A DNA stretch of 43,887 nucleotides from Bacteroidota bacterium (GTDB taxonomy: Bacteria; Bacteroidota; Bacteroidia; Bacteroidales; VadinHA17), in assembly GCA_022711195.1 (NCBI GenBank), contig JAKLFN010000002.1, forward strand, positions 1 to 43,887, given 5' to 3'. Of this stretch, positions 7,600 through 16,833 are shown piece after piece; the first letter of the stretch is position 1, and every line of letters starts with the position of its first letter. Below the pieces are notes generated by a model, which was not told the origin of the DNA, made no database searches, and was given only the letters and a program-made list of their open reading frames with translations. The position numbers and the translations under genes were made by a program.

Positions 7600-8073
7600 A
7601 TGTCAACGATATCAAAATTAAAAATATTTTTCTTTCTGCCGGCAATAATGGTTTTTCTGAGCTCCTGTAATAAGAAAACCAATGATGTAATACCCTACAC
7701 GTATGTCGACTTTACTATTGATCTGATGGATTTCCCGTCAATTAACGGCATGATAGGATCTGATACTGTCGATGCTTCTGACCTGAGGATTGATTATCGC
7801 AGGTATGCCGGCGGATTTGAAGGCAATGGAATAATAATATATTCGGGCGCCGATGCATATTATGCCTACGACAGAACATGTCCGCATGATTATGTAACGG
7901 ATGGCCGCTCGGTAAAAGTAGTTGCTGATTTCACTGTAGCTACCTGTCCTGTATGCGGAACTGTATATGCACTTGCAGCGTCAGGCACACCGGCTTCAGG
8001 GCCGGGCAGATACCCGTTAAAGAACTACAGGACAATCCTTAATGGCAGGTATCTGACTGTAATAAATTACTAA
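7600..8073 (+). CDS. Rieske-like [2Fe-2S] lipoprotein with Cys-x-His and Cys-x-x-Cys
   Basis: With the ATG at 7600 the protein has 157 residues. It has a type II signal peptide with lipobox LSSC and lipid-accepting Cys23. The body resembles a Rieske fold: Cys94-Pro-His96 (DRTCPHDY) and Cys116-Pro-Val-Cys119 ([10 protein letters not shown]), ending in ...[19 protein letters not shown] normal Rieske centre uses Cys-x-His and Cys-x-x-His. Here the second His is Cys, so the cluster would have three Cys and one His, or a different metal. No partner oxygenase or cytochrome gene is adjacent. It converges with ahcY, the stop codons overlapping in CTAA. Confidence 0.75.
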   Translation: MSTISKLKIFFFLPAIMVFLSSCNKKTNDVIPYTYVDFTIDLMDFPSINGMIGSDTVDASDLRIDYRRYAGGFEGNGIIIYSGADAYYAYDRTCPHDYVTDGRSVKVVADFTVATCPVCGTVYALAASGTPASGPGRYPLKNYRTILNGRYLTVINY

Positions 8074-9485
8074 TACCTGTAATGTTCTGGCTTGTAAGGG
8101 CCCTCTTTTGCGACACCTATATAATCGGCCTGGTTTTTTGTAAGGACTGTCAGCTTAACACCAAGCTGATCGAGATGAAGCCTTGCAACCTCTTCGTCAA
8201 GCTGCTTGGGCAGCCTGTAAACCCCGATCTTATAATCTTTTTTCCAGAGGTCGATCTGTGCCAGAGTCTGGTTGCTGAATGAGTTGCTCATCACAAATGA
8301 GGGATGACCTGTTGCACAGCCCAGGTTCACAAGCCTGCCTTCAGCAAGGATGAAAATGGCATGCCCGTCGGGGAAGACATATTTATCTACCTGCGGTTTG
8401 ATATTTATTTTCGATATCCCCTTGAATTCATTCAGGTTGTCGACCTGTATCTCATTATCGAAGTGGCCGATATTGCATACTATCGACTGGTCCTTCATCT
8501 TTTTCATGTGCTCAAGGGTAATAATATCCCTGTTGCCGGTTGCGGTAACATAAATATTTCCCTCTGCAAGAGTCTCCTCGACTGTTTTCACTTCGAATCC
8601 TTCCATGGCTGCCTGGAGTGCACATATCGGATCTATTTCGGTTACTATCACCCGGGCGCCGTACGATCTCATTGATTTTGCACAGCCTTTGCCCACATCG
8701 CCATAGCCGCAAACAACCACTACTTTACCGGCAATCATCACATCGGTAGCCCTTTTAATGCCATCGGCAAGCGATTCGCGGCATCCGTACAGATTATCGA
8801 ATTTCGATTTTGTCACGGAATCGTTGACATTTATTGCCGGAACCAGGAGCTCATTATTCTCCATCATCTGGTATAACCTGTGCACCCCGGTTGTGGTCTC
8901 TTCTGATATGCCTTTCAGTTCAGCGACTGCTCTCTGCCATTTTCCGGGTTCAGAGACCAGAAGCTCTTTCAGGGTTGAAAGGATGATACCCTCTTCCCTG
9001 CTTTCCGGTTTTTTATTCAGGACTGAATGATCTTTTTCTGCCTTATAGCCGAGGTGTACCAGGAGAGATGCATCACCGCCGTCGTCGACGATCAGGTTAG
9101 GTCCTTTTCCACCGGGGAATGTAAGTGCCTGTGCTGTACACCACCAGTACTCTTCGAGCGATTCGCCCTTCCAGGCAAAAACAGGGATGCCTGCTTCTGC
9201 TATTGCAGCTGCAGCATGATCCTGGGTTGAAAAAATATTGCAGCTGGCCCAACGCACATCAGCGCCAAGCTCCTTTAAAGTTTCTATGAGCACAGCTGTC
9301 TGAATTGTCATGTGCAGAGAGCCTGTTATCCTTGCTCCCTTCAGAGGCTTTTCGGCCGAATATTTTCTTCTGATAGCCAGTAGTCCCGGCATCTCTTTTT
9401 CAGCAATCTCAATTTCTTTCCTGCCAAAACCGGCCAGCGAAATATCCTTTACCTTATAATCAAGCTTTTGCATCACTGTCGTCAT
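8070..9485 (-). CDS. ahcY: Adenosylhomocysteinase (S-adenosyl-L-homocysteine hydrolase)
   Basis: The protein has 471 residues, typical of the bacterial/plant form with the inserted loop. It reversibly splits S-adenosylhomocysteine to adenosine and homocysteine, closing the methyl cycle. Visible motifs are [18 protein letters not shown] near the N-terminus, the NAD-binding [29 protein letters not shown], and the C-terminal [10 protein letters not shown] that completes the neighbour's NAD site. The start may be Met1 or Met5 ([10 protein letters not shown]). No SAM or SAH riboswitch fits in the 50-bp upstream gap, but a -7 element inside a 12-bp perfect inverted repeat is present. Confidence 0.97.
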   Translation of the reverse strand: MTTVMQKLDYKVKDISLAGFGRKEIEIAEKEMPGLLAIRRKYSAEKPLKGARITGSLHMTIQTAVLIETLKELGADVRWASCNIFSTQDHAAAAIAEAGIPVFAWKGESLEEYWWCTAQALTFPGGKGPNLIVDDGGDASLLVHLGYKAEKDHSVLNKKPESREEGIILSTLKELLVSEPGKWQRAVAELKGISEETTTGVHRLYQMMENNELLVPAINVNDSVTKSKFDNLYGCRESLADGIKRATDVMIAGKVVVVCGYGDVGKGCAKSMRSYGARVIVTEIDPICALQAAMEGFEVKTVEETLAEGNIYVTATGNRDIITLEHMKKMKDQSIVCNIGHFDNEIQVDNLNEFKGISKINIKPQVDKYVFPDGHAIFILAEGRLVNLGCATGHPSFVMSNSFSNQTLAQIDLWKKDYKIGVYRLPKQLDEEVARLHLDQLGVKLTVLTKNQADYIGVAKEGPYKPEHYRY

Positions 9486-9488
9486 CTA

Positions 9489-9527
9489 AATTTTATTTTG
9501 AGCCTGCAAATTTAACAAAATAAAATT
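9489..9527 (-). promoter_or_regulatory. ahcY promoter -7 element within a perfect inverted repeat
   Basis: AATTTTATTTTG (9489-9500) and CAAAATAAAATT (9516-9527) are perfect 12-bp inverted arms. The 15-bp loop holds TAAATTTG (minus strand, 9507-9514), a full -7 match. A dimeric regulator bound here would cover the ahcY promoter. Confidence 0.5.
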
Positions 9528-9535
9528 GCAGTTGT

Positions 9536-10465
9536 TCATCGGAGCAGTCTTAATGCCACCTCCCTGTCATTTCTCATCTGTACGGCAAGGTCCGTGGCAG
9601 AATCGAAACGCACCTCATCCCTGAGCCTGTACCTGAAGGTTACCGCAATTTCCTGTCCATAAATATCCTGCTCATAATCAAATATATGGACTTCCACTGA
9701 CCTTTCCGACAGGTCTGTATTTACAGTTGGATTTGTACCAATGCTCAGCATTCCTGTATGTCTTTCGCCTGTCACGAATACCTCAACGGCATATACTCCG
9801 TTGGCAGGGATAAGCTTGTACCTGTAACCTGGATTAATGTTTGCCGTGGGAAATCCCAGCTTCCTGCCGATCTTCTTTCCTCTTACCACCTCGCCTTTCA
9901 TCGAATAGCAATAGCCGAGCCACTTGTTTGCATTATCAAGATTACCGGCCAGCAGTGCCTCCCTTATCAGTGAAGAGCTCACAGGTCCTTCCTTCGACCT
10001 GAGCCCGGGTATCTGTTCAACGGAAAATCCCATCTTTGCCGCACAATCGCTTATTGTCGCTGCATTGCCTTCGGCTTTATACCCGAAATGATGATCGTGT
10101 CCTAAAACAAGTCTCCTGGTGCCTATCTTTCTGCCCAGCACCTCACTTACAAAATCGCAGGCTCTCATTTTACTGAAGGCGGGTGTAAACTCAATGATGA
10201 TCAGGTTATCAATACCTGCCTTCTCCAGGAGCTGGATCTTTTCATCCATCGAATTAAGGAATGCCAGGTTTGTGTTCCTGCTGTCGAGAACCAGCCTCGG
10301 ATGGGGATCGAAGGTTATCGCTGCCGATTCACCTCCCGACGATGAGGCACGCCTGACTACAGTGTCGATAAGTGCACGGTGACCACGGTGAACACCATCG
10401 AAGATACCCATCGTAACAACAGGATCTTTCAGCATCAGTTTATTATATCCCCGGTGAATTTGCAT
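9536..10465 (-). CDS. ribF: Bifunctional riboflavin kinase / FAD synthetase
   Basis: The protein has 309 residues. The N-terminal FMN adenylyltransferase domain (about 1-180) shows the nucleotidyltransferase motif TMGIFDGVHRGHRALI and later GHDHHFGYKAEG and SSSLIREALLAG. The C-terminal flavokinase domain (about 185-309) shows GEVVRGKKIGRKLGFPTANI and the family ending DLAVQMRNDREVALRLL. The enzyme makes FMN and then FAD. It lies 50 bp upstream of ahcY on the same strand and diverges from the branching enzyme. Confidence 0.96.
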   Translation of the reverse strand: MQIHRGYNKLMLKDPVVTMGIFDGVHRGHRALIDTVVRRASSSGGESAAITFDPHPRLVLDSRNTNLAFLNSMDEKIQLLEKAGIDNLIIIEFTPAFSKMRACDFVSEVLGRKIGTRRLVLGHDHHFGYKAEGNAATISDCAAKMGFSVEQIPGLRSKEGPVSSSLIREALLAGNLDNANKWLGYCYSMKGEVVRGKKIGRKLGFPTANINPGYRYKLIPANGVYAVEVFVTGERHTGMLSIGTNPTVNTDLSERSVEVHIFDYEQDIYGQEIAVTFRYRLRDEVRFDSATDLAVQMRNDREVALRLLR

Positions 10466-10548
10466 AGTCCCAAAATTAACAAAGCATTACAAATCCACGG
10501 TTCTTAATCATTTAGTTTTTTGTATTTTTATACGAAGATACCTGATGC

Positions 10549-12582
10549 ATGAAGAGCAGTCCTTTAAAATTCCACACAATTGACCCGTGGCTGAAACCAT
10601 TCACAAGGACAATAGATGAACGTATTGAGAAATGCCTTTTAAAGGAGAGACATCTCGCCGATACGCGCTCACTCAGCGAATTTGCCATGGGGCACTTCTA
10701 TTACGGCCTGCACAGGCAGAAAGAGAGGTGGGTATTCAGGGAATATGCACCCAATGCCACAGGTATAACCCTCACCGGCACTTTCTCGGACTGGAAAGAG
10801 AAACCTGAATTAAGGATGAACAGGCTTAATCAGTATGGCGACTGGGAAATAAGCCTTCCCTCCGATGCCCTTAAACATGGCGACCTTTATAAGCTGCGTA
10901 TTCACTGGCGCGGCGGAAGCGGGGAACGTATTCCTTCATACGCAAACCGTGTGGTACAGGATGAAAAGACCAAGATCTTCTCAGCACAGGTGTGGGATCC
11001 TCCCAAAAAATATAAATGGAAGATCGGAGATTTTGTTTCAAAAGCAACAACACCTGTAATATATGAGGCTCATGTTGGTATGGCCACCAGCCTCGAAAAG
11101 ACAGGTACATACCGCGAATTCACCGAAAACATTATCCCGGTTATAGCCAGAGCAGGGTATAATACGATACAGCTGATGGCTGTCCAGGAACACCCCTTTT
11201 ATGGTTCGTTCGGATATCATGTCGCAAATTTCTTTGCTGCATCGTCACGATTCGGGACTCCCGAAGAACTTAAAGATCTTGTCGACACAGCTCATCAGGC
11301 AGGCCTCAGGGTAATAATGGACCTGGTACATTCCCATTCTGTAAAGAATGTAAATGAGGGACTGGGATTATTTGACGGATCGCCGGGGCTCTATTTTCAT
11401 AATGGACACCGACGGCATCACGTAGCCTGGGATTCACTCTGCTTCGACTACGGAAAAGATAATGTTCTTCATTTCCTTCTTTCGAACTGCAGGTACTGGC
11501 TTGAAGAGTATAAATTCGACGGATTCAGATTCGACGGTATAACGAGCATGATCTACTATGACCATGGCCTGGGAAAGAATTTCACTGAGTATAGTGAATA
11601 TTACGACGGTGGCCAGGATACAGATGCCCTGGTGTACCTCTTCCTGGCAAATAAAATGATCCACGAATTTAAACCACTGGCTCTCACTGTTGCTGAAGAA
11701 ATGAGCGGGATGCCCGGGCTGGCTGCGGACACTTCAAAATATGGCTTTGGTTTTGACTACAGGCTGTCGATGGGTGTGCCTGACTTCTGGATAAAGCTCA
11801 TTAAAGAGACACCCGACGAGAACTGGGATATGGGCCTGCTGATGCATGAACTCACACAACACAGGCCTGAAGAAAAGGTCATCTCATACTGTGAATCGCA
11901 CGACCAGGCGCTGGTCGGTGATAAAACATTAATATTCAGAATGATAGATGCCGAAATGTATACCGGGATGACTAAACAGAACCATACTCTTGTTGTCGAC
12001 CGGGGCATTGCGCTTCATAAAATGATCAGGCTCCTGACATTCAGCACTGCCGGCGGCGGCTACCTGAACTTCATGGGTAATGAATTCGGCCATCCTGAAT
12101 GGATAGATTTTCCGCGCGAAGGAAACAACTGGAGTTATAAATATGCCAGGCGTCAGTGGAACCTCCTGGAAGATGATGCCCTGAAATACCAGTATCTTGC
12201 AAAATTCGACCGGCAGATGACTGCCCTTCAGAATGATTTCAGGATCCTCGACGATCTTTATGTAGGGAGGCTGACCGAAAACAGCAATGACAAGATTATT
12301 GCCTTTACCCGGGGCGAACTTCTGTTTGTATTTAATTTCAATCCGACACAGTCCTTCATCGACTATGGGATTCCTGTAAAGGGAAAGTTCAGGATAATCA
12401 TTGATACCGATGATCCGGAAACCGGAGGATTTGACAGGGTCGACCGTCAGGCTATCTACACATCCGTCAGAAAAGCAGAAAGGGCAACACTTAATGTGCC
12501 CCTTCAGCTATATTTGTATCTGCCTGCCCGTACTGCCCTGGTATTGAAAAGGGAGGCTATCAGAAGAGCTACAGATATCTAA
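10549..12582 (+). CDS. 1,4-alpha-glucan branching enzyme, GH13, eukaryotic-type
   Basis: The protein has 677 residues, close to plant, yeast and animal branching enzymes (GH13 subfamily 8) rather than E. coli GlgB. A CBM48 domain (about 65-160; YAPNATGITLTGTFSDW) precedes the barrel. Catalytic residues are Asp329 in GFRFDGITSM, Glu383 in LTVAEEMSG and the Asp of ESHDQALVGDK. It cuts alpha-1,4 chains and re-joins them as alpha-1,6 branches on glycogen. It faces the glycogen operon on the other strand and overlaps the synthase-phosphorylase fusion by 4 bp at the stop codons. Confidence 0.94.
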   Translation: MKSSPLKFHTIDPWLKPFTRTIDERIEKCLLKERHLADTRSLSEFAMGHFYYGLHRQKERWVFREYAPNATGITLTGTFSDWKEKPELRMNRLNQYGDWEISLPSDALKHGDLYKLRIHWRGGSGERIPSYANRVVQDEKTKIFSAQVWDPPKKYKWKIGDFVSKATTPVIYEAHVGMATSLEKTGTYREFTENIIPVIARAGYNTIQLMAVQEHPFYGSFGYHVANFFAASSRFGTPEELKDLVDTAHQAGLRVIMDLVHSHSVKNVNEGLGLFDGSPGLYFHNGHRRHHVAWDSLCFDYGKDNVLHFLLSNCRYWLEEYKFDGFRFDGITSMIYYDHGLGKNFTEYSEYYDGGQDTDALVYLFLANKMIHEFKPLALTVAEEMSGMPGLAADTSKYGFGFDYRLSMGVPDFWIKLIKETPDENWDMGLLMHELTQHRPEEKVISYCESHDQALVGDKTLIFRMIDAEMYTGMTKQNHTLVVDRGIALHKMIRLLTFSTAGGGYLNFMGNEFGHPEWIDFPREGNNWSYKYARRQWNLLEDDALKYQYLAKFDRQMTALQNDFRILDDLYVGRLTENSNDKIIAFTRGELLFVFNFNPTQSFIDYGIPVKGKFRIIIDTDDPETGGFDRVDRQAIYTSVRKAERATLNVPLQLYLYLPARTALVLKREAIRRATDI

Positions 12583-15500
12583 TCGATCCAGCGCAGAAGG
12601 TAGAAATCTTGCTTGTGCGGAAGATCTTTATGTTTCGGATATATCCTTATGCCGTAGAAGAAAGTGCCTGCCTTTTCAGGAACCAGGTTGGCCCTGTAGA
12701 GGCACTTGCCGCTCCTGCTGCTTACCAGCACAAAATCATTGCTTGCCACGAACTCATGCTCTCCCTCCTTGCTCATGTGTGTTATAATAAATTCCACACC
12801 CACATGTTCTTTTGGAATTTTATGAATGTTGAGAGCGATCTCCGCCTTATAATCATGCCCTGAATGATAAATGTTTTCATCAGGTTTCTCAAAGCTGTAA
12901 TTCAATACTTCAATAGTATCCCACTCATCCCTCATGGTCTGCTTCCAAGCAGCAAGCTCTTTAGCTTTTCCATAGTTGTTCGCGATAAGATTCCTGCTGC
13001 GGACGAACAGTTTCTGGTAGTACTTCTCGTAATAGTCGTCGAGCTGTCTTTTCATCGTGAATTCCGGGGCGATTTTGGTCATTGTATTCTTGATGAGGCT
13101 CACCCACTCAACAGGAACACCCTGGTCGTTGAAAGAATAGTATGCGGGAATGATCTCAAATTCAAGCATGTTATAGATCGTTTCTGCATCTATATCATCC
13201 TGGAGATCCTGGTTGGTAAAAGTTCTTTTTTTAGGTAACGCCCATCCTGCATAAGCTCTGTAGCCTTCCACCCACCAGCCGTCGAGGACGCTGAAGTGGA
13301 TTGTCCCGTTCATCACTGCCTTTTCGCCGCTGGTACCTGATGCTTCCATGGGCCTTGTAGGAGTGTTGAGCCATATATCGACTCCCCGGACAAGATATTT
13401 GGCGAGTTCGATGTCGTAGTTTTCAAGGAAAATGATCTTCCCGGTAAACTGAGGCATTTGTGATATCTCAAGTATCCTTTTTATAAGGTCCTGACCGCCT
13501 CCGTCGTGAGGATGGGCCTTCCCGGCAAATATGAACTGAACAGGTTTCTGCGGATTATTTACTATACGTGCAAGCCTGTCGAGGTCGCGGAAAATAAGTG
13601 TAGCTCTCTTGTATGTTGCAAAACGCCTTGCAAAACCTATCGTCAGTGCATTCTCATCGAGATGACTGCTGATATTCATAAGTGTCCTGGGACTAACATG
13701 CCTCTGAATCATATCGGTCTGAAGCCGTTTTCTGATATTGTCGAAGAGGCTCTTTTTAAGACCTTTCTTTACTTCATAGATTCTCTTGTCATCGACATTA
13801 TAGAGTTTCTCCCACAGTTTCCTGTCGGTTTGATCAAAGTTATCGGTACCGAGTATTTCTCTGTAGATATCTTTCCACTCCGGAGCTGTCCAGGTAGGAT
13901 GGTGTACGCCATTGGTCACATAGTCGATAAACAGTTCTTCCTTAAGGTACCCGGGCCATAGCTTATTGAACATTCCCTGGCTGACTTCACCGTGAAGTTT
14001 GCTGACTCCGTTTACTTCCTGCGACATGCGTGTAGCCAGGAAGCTCATATTGAATTTCCTTTCCATATCGGTGTCGCAACGGCCGAGAGCCATCAGTTCG
14101 TCCCATGTTATGTTAAGCCTGCTGTGATAATGTGAAATATATTTCCTGAGCAGATCTTCTTCGAATGCGTCATGCCCGGCAGGTACGGGAGTATGTGTTG
14201 TAAAAAGTGTTGATGCCCTCACTGCTTCGAGAGCCTGGTTAAATGTAAGGTGGTTCTCCTCAATCATTGTCCTGAGCCGTTCGAGACTGATAAAAGCTGA
14301 ATGTCCTTCGTTGCTGTGATATACATCGGGATGAAGCCCCATGGCGGTCAGGGCTCTGATTCCGCCAATACCAAGAATCAGTTCCTGTCTCAGCCTGTTT
14401 TCTATATCGCCCCCGTAAAGATGATGTGTCACTGTACGGTCTTCAGGAAGATTATCATCAAAATCGGTATCGAGAAGAATAAGGCTGACTTTCCCGACTT
14501 TTGCCTCCCAAACCCTGATCTTTACGGTTCTTCCCGGCCAGACCATGCTTACAGAAAGGTGATTGCCATTATCATCCTTGATCGGGTTTATCGGCAGCCT
14601 TGAGAATTCCTCTGCCTCGTAAATTGCCAGTTGTTCTCCCTTAGGGCCAAGCTTCTGCCTGAAATAACCAAACCGGTAAAGGAGTCCGATACCTATAATT
14701 TTAATGTTTGAATCACTGGCTTCCTTGAGGTAATCGCCTGCAAGAATTCCGAGGCCTCCGGAGTATATCTTCAAACATGGATGTATGCCGAATTCCATGC
14801 TGAAATAAGCCACTGTTGGTTTTTCATTATCATCGGGGCGGTTAATATAATCTCTGAATGCTGAAGTGACTGTTCCCAGGTCGGCAATGAATTCCTCATC
14901 GTCTTCAAGTACCAGTAGCCGTTTGTAATCTATTTTTTCGAGCAGCAGCTTCGGATTATGTTTGACATCTTCCCACAGTGAGGGATCCATACGTTTGAAC
15001 AGCGACTCTGCTTCGGTGTTCCACGACCACCATAAGTTATTGGCGAGCTCTTTGAGAGATGCAAGTCTTTCGGGCACATCACTCTGGACATAGATATCTT
15101 TCCAGACCGGTACCTGGTGTGGTTTCCGTACAGGAACGCCTGCAGCCTCAACAAAACCTGCAAACTCCCGTGGTTCTTCACGCCTGTCGCCGCTTTTATC
15201 AAGGGCTTTGTCGTAGGCTGTGAAATAATGCTGGACAAGACTGTCCCACATGGCAATACGTGATATCTCGTGTGCCTTTGCCCTGGCTTCCCTGACTTCA
15301 TCATCGGTCAGACCGATGAATTTCGACATGAAATCACGGATATCGCTAACTACCCTGCTTTCGTTATCGTCGGTCCTGTCGATAACCGAGATCCCGTTAC
15401 CCGGTTCCCGGAAATAGTCCCTGACCCAGAGTCCGAAACCTGAAAGTGAAGTAGTTACAGTGGGTATTGAGAACATCAGGCTCTCAAGAGGAGTATATCC

Positions 15501-16802
15501 CCAGGGTTCATAATATGAAGGGAATACTGTAAGGTCGAATCCTATAAGAAGGTCATAATACGGTATATTAAAGATCCCGTCGTTACCATTGAGGTATGAA
15601 GGAACAAAGATTACTTTCACCTGCGACTTTTCATCGTTATGCAGATGGTTTGCCGCAATTCTCTGTAATACAGGGTCGGTTGACGGATAATGAAGGCTGT
15701 GTGTAAGGTATCTGTCGCCTCCGTTTTGCTGGCCATTATTATAGAGGATATCAATCAGATCCTGCCGTGGTCCTTTGTGGTATGCCGGCATCATTATAAA
15801 TGCCACACTTTCTTTTCCGGGCTTATCTTTCTTATTGAGTTCGCCGAGAGAGTCGATAAAAATGTCGACACCCTTGTTCCTGAATTCATACCTTCCGCTG
15901 TTGGCAATAAGGACACAATCATCTGAGAGCTTATAGCCAAGGACTGCTTCGGCAACACTCTTCAGCTTTGCCCTTGCGCTGTTTCTTCTTTCCCCGAAAA
16001 CTTCAGCCGGAGGAACAAATGAATCTTCGAAACCATTGGGTGTTACTATGTCAACGTCTTTACCCAGGAAATGTGTACATTCATTACCGGTCAGCTTGCT
16101 CACAGCAGTAAATACATCTGCTTCTGCTGCGGATGTTTTCTCAAGTGACTGTTTTGCGACAACATTGAATTCCCTGGCTACCTGCTGTGGTACATACTCT
16201 TTCATTTTTCCGTAGAGCGGCCTGTTGTTGCCTGCAATGCAGCGGCCCAGGACGGTTGCGTGTGTTGTGAAAGAGGTGGTTATCCAGGGTGCATTCTTTT
16301 TCAGGTACAGAATTCCTGTACCCGTCATCCACTCATGGAACTGGGCTACGATATTATGATGATCGTGATAAAATATTGTAAAGCTCTCTATTATTTTTCC
16401 TGCAGCGTATCCAAAGAGAGCGGGTTCAACATAATCCCATTGTCCGGAGATGCTGTCGAGCTTATATGTCTCCCAGAAGCGGGCAAAGATTTCGTTTTGC
16501 TGACCGAAGTATGGTGTAAAATCGATTAGCATTACTATTGGTTTTCCGGCGATGTTCCAGCGGCCTGTTTTTACTCTCAGCCCATCTGTAGCAGCCCTGG
16601 CTTTCCATTCGGCAAAGAGAGACTCGTCGGGAATGAATTCGGGGTTCCTGACATCTTCACGCCATACATCAGGACCGATAAGAATGTAGTTATCACCAAG
16701 CTCTTCAATAATGTTAAGGGCTTTTGTAGATATTACGGTGTGTATCCCCCCGACTTTATTACAAACTTCCCAGCTGGTTTCAAAGATAAATTCAACCTTC
16801 AT
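12579..16802 (-). CDS. Glycogen synthase (GT3) - alpha-glucan phosphorylase (GT35) fusion
   Basis: The single open frame has 1407 residues. About 1-560 is a GT3-type glycogen synthase, like animal and yeast enzymes: FETSWEVCNKVGGIHTVIST at the N-terminus and FPSYYEPWGYTPLESL, whose glutamate is the catalytic signature. About 575-1295 is a short-type glucan phosphorylase with the leading DUF3417-like segment LKELANNLWWSWNTEAE. Its pyridoxal-phosphate lysine is Lys1161 in GTSGEKAVMNGT. About 110 residues of beta-rich sequence follow. One half builds glycogen, probably from UDP-glucose; the other breaks it to glucose-1-phosphate. Both active sites look intact. It is the last gene of the glycogen operon, 31 bp after the GH57 gene. 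Confidence 0.93.
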   Translation of the reverse strand: MKVEFIFETSWEVCNKVGGIHTVISTKALNIIEELGDNYILIGPDVWREDVRNPEFIPDESLFAEWKARAATDGLRVKTGRWNIAGKPIVMLIDFTPYFGQQNEIFARFWETYKLDSISGQWDYVEPALFGYAAGKIIESFTIFYHDHHNIVAQFHEWMTGTGILYLKKNAPWITTSFTTHATVLGRCIAGNNRPLYGKMKEYVPQQVAREFNVVAKQSLEKTSAAEADVFTAVSKLTGNECTHFLGKDVDIVTPNGFEDSFVPPAEVFGERRNSARAKLKSVAEAVLGYKLSDDCVLIANSGRYEFRNKGVDIFIDSLGELNKKDKPGKESVAFIMMPAYHKGPRQDLIDILYNNGQQNGGDRYLTHSLHYPSTDPVLQRIAANHLHNDEKSQVKVIFVPSYLNGNDGIFNIPYYDLLIGFDLTVFPSYYEPWGYTPLESLMFSIPTVTTSLSGFGLWVRDYFREPGNGISVIDRTDDNESRVVSDIRDFMSKFIGLTDDEVREARAKAHEISRIAMWDSLVQHYFTAYDKALDKSGDRREEPREFAGFVEAAGVPVRKPHQVPVWKDIYVQSDVPERLASLKELANNLWWSWNTEAESLFKRMDPSLWEDVKHNPKLLLEKIDYKRLLVLEDDEEFIADLGTVTSAFRDYINRPDDNEKPTVAYFSMEFGIHPCLKIYSGGLGILAGDYLKEASDSNIKIIGIGLLYRFGYFRQKLGPKGEQLAIYEAEEFSRLPINPIKDDNGNHLSVSMVWPGRTVKIRVWEAKVGKVSLILLDTDFDDNLPEDRTVTHHLYGGDIENRLRQELILGIGGIRALTAMGLHPDVYHSNEGHSAFISLERLRTMIEENHLTFNQALEAVRASTLFTTHTPVPAGHDAFEEDLLRKYISHYHSRLNITWDELMALGRCDTDMERKFNMSFLATRMSQEVNGVSKLHGEVSQGMFNKLWPGYLKEELFIDYVTNGVHHPTWTAPEWKDIYREILGTDNFDQTDRKLWEKLYNVDDKRIYEVKKGLKKSLFDNIRKRLQTDMIQRHVSPRTLMNISSHLDENALTIGFARRFATYKRATLIFRDLDRLARIVNNPQKPVQFIFAGKAHPHDGGGQDLIKRILEISQMPQFTGKIIFLENYDIELAKYLVRGVDIWLNTPTRPMEASGTSGEKAVMNGTIHFSVLDGWWVEGYRAYAGWALPKKRTFTNQDLQDDIDAETIYNMLEFEIIPAYYSFNDQGVPVEWVSLIKNTMTKIAPEFTMKRQLDDYYEKYYQKLFVRSRNLIANNYGKAKELAAWKQTMRDEWDTIEVLNYSFEKPDENIYHSGHDYKAEIALNIHKIPKEHVGVEFIITHMSKEGEHEFVASNDFVLVSSRSGKCLYRANLVPEKAGTFFYGIRIYPKHKDLPHKQDFYLLRWID

Positions 16803-16833
16803 TTTATGATTGATTATTAATGATATTCAGAGT

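Noticed and set aside
9486..9535. Possible SAM or SAH riboswitch before ahcY
   Set aside because: The gap is 50 bp and the sequence is AT-rich with only the inverted repeat; there is no room for a known riboswitch.
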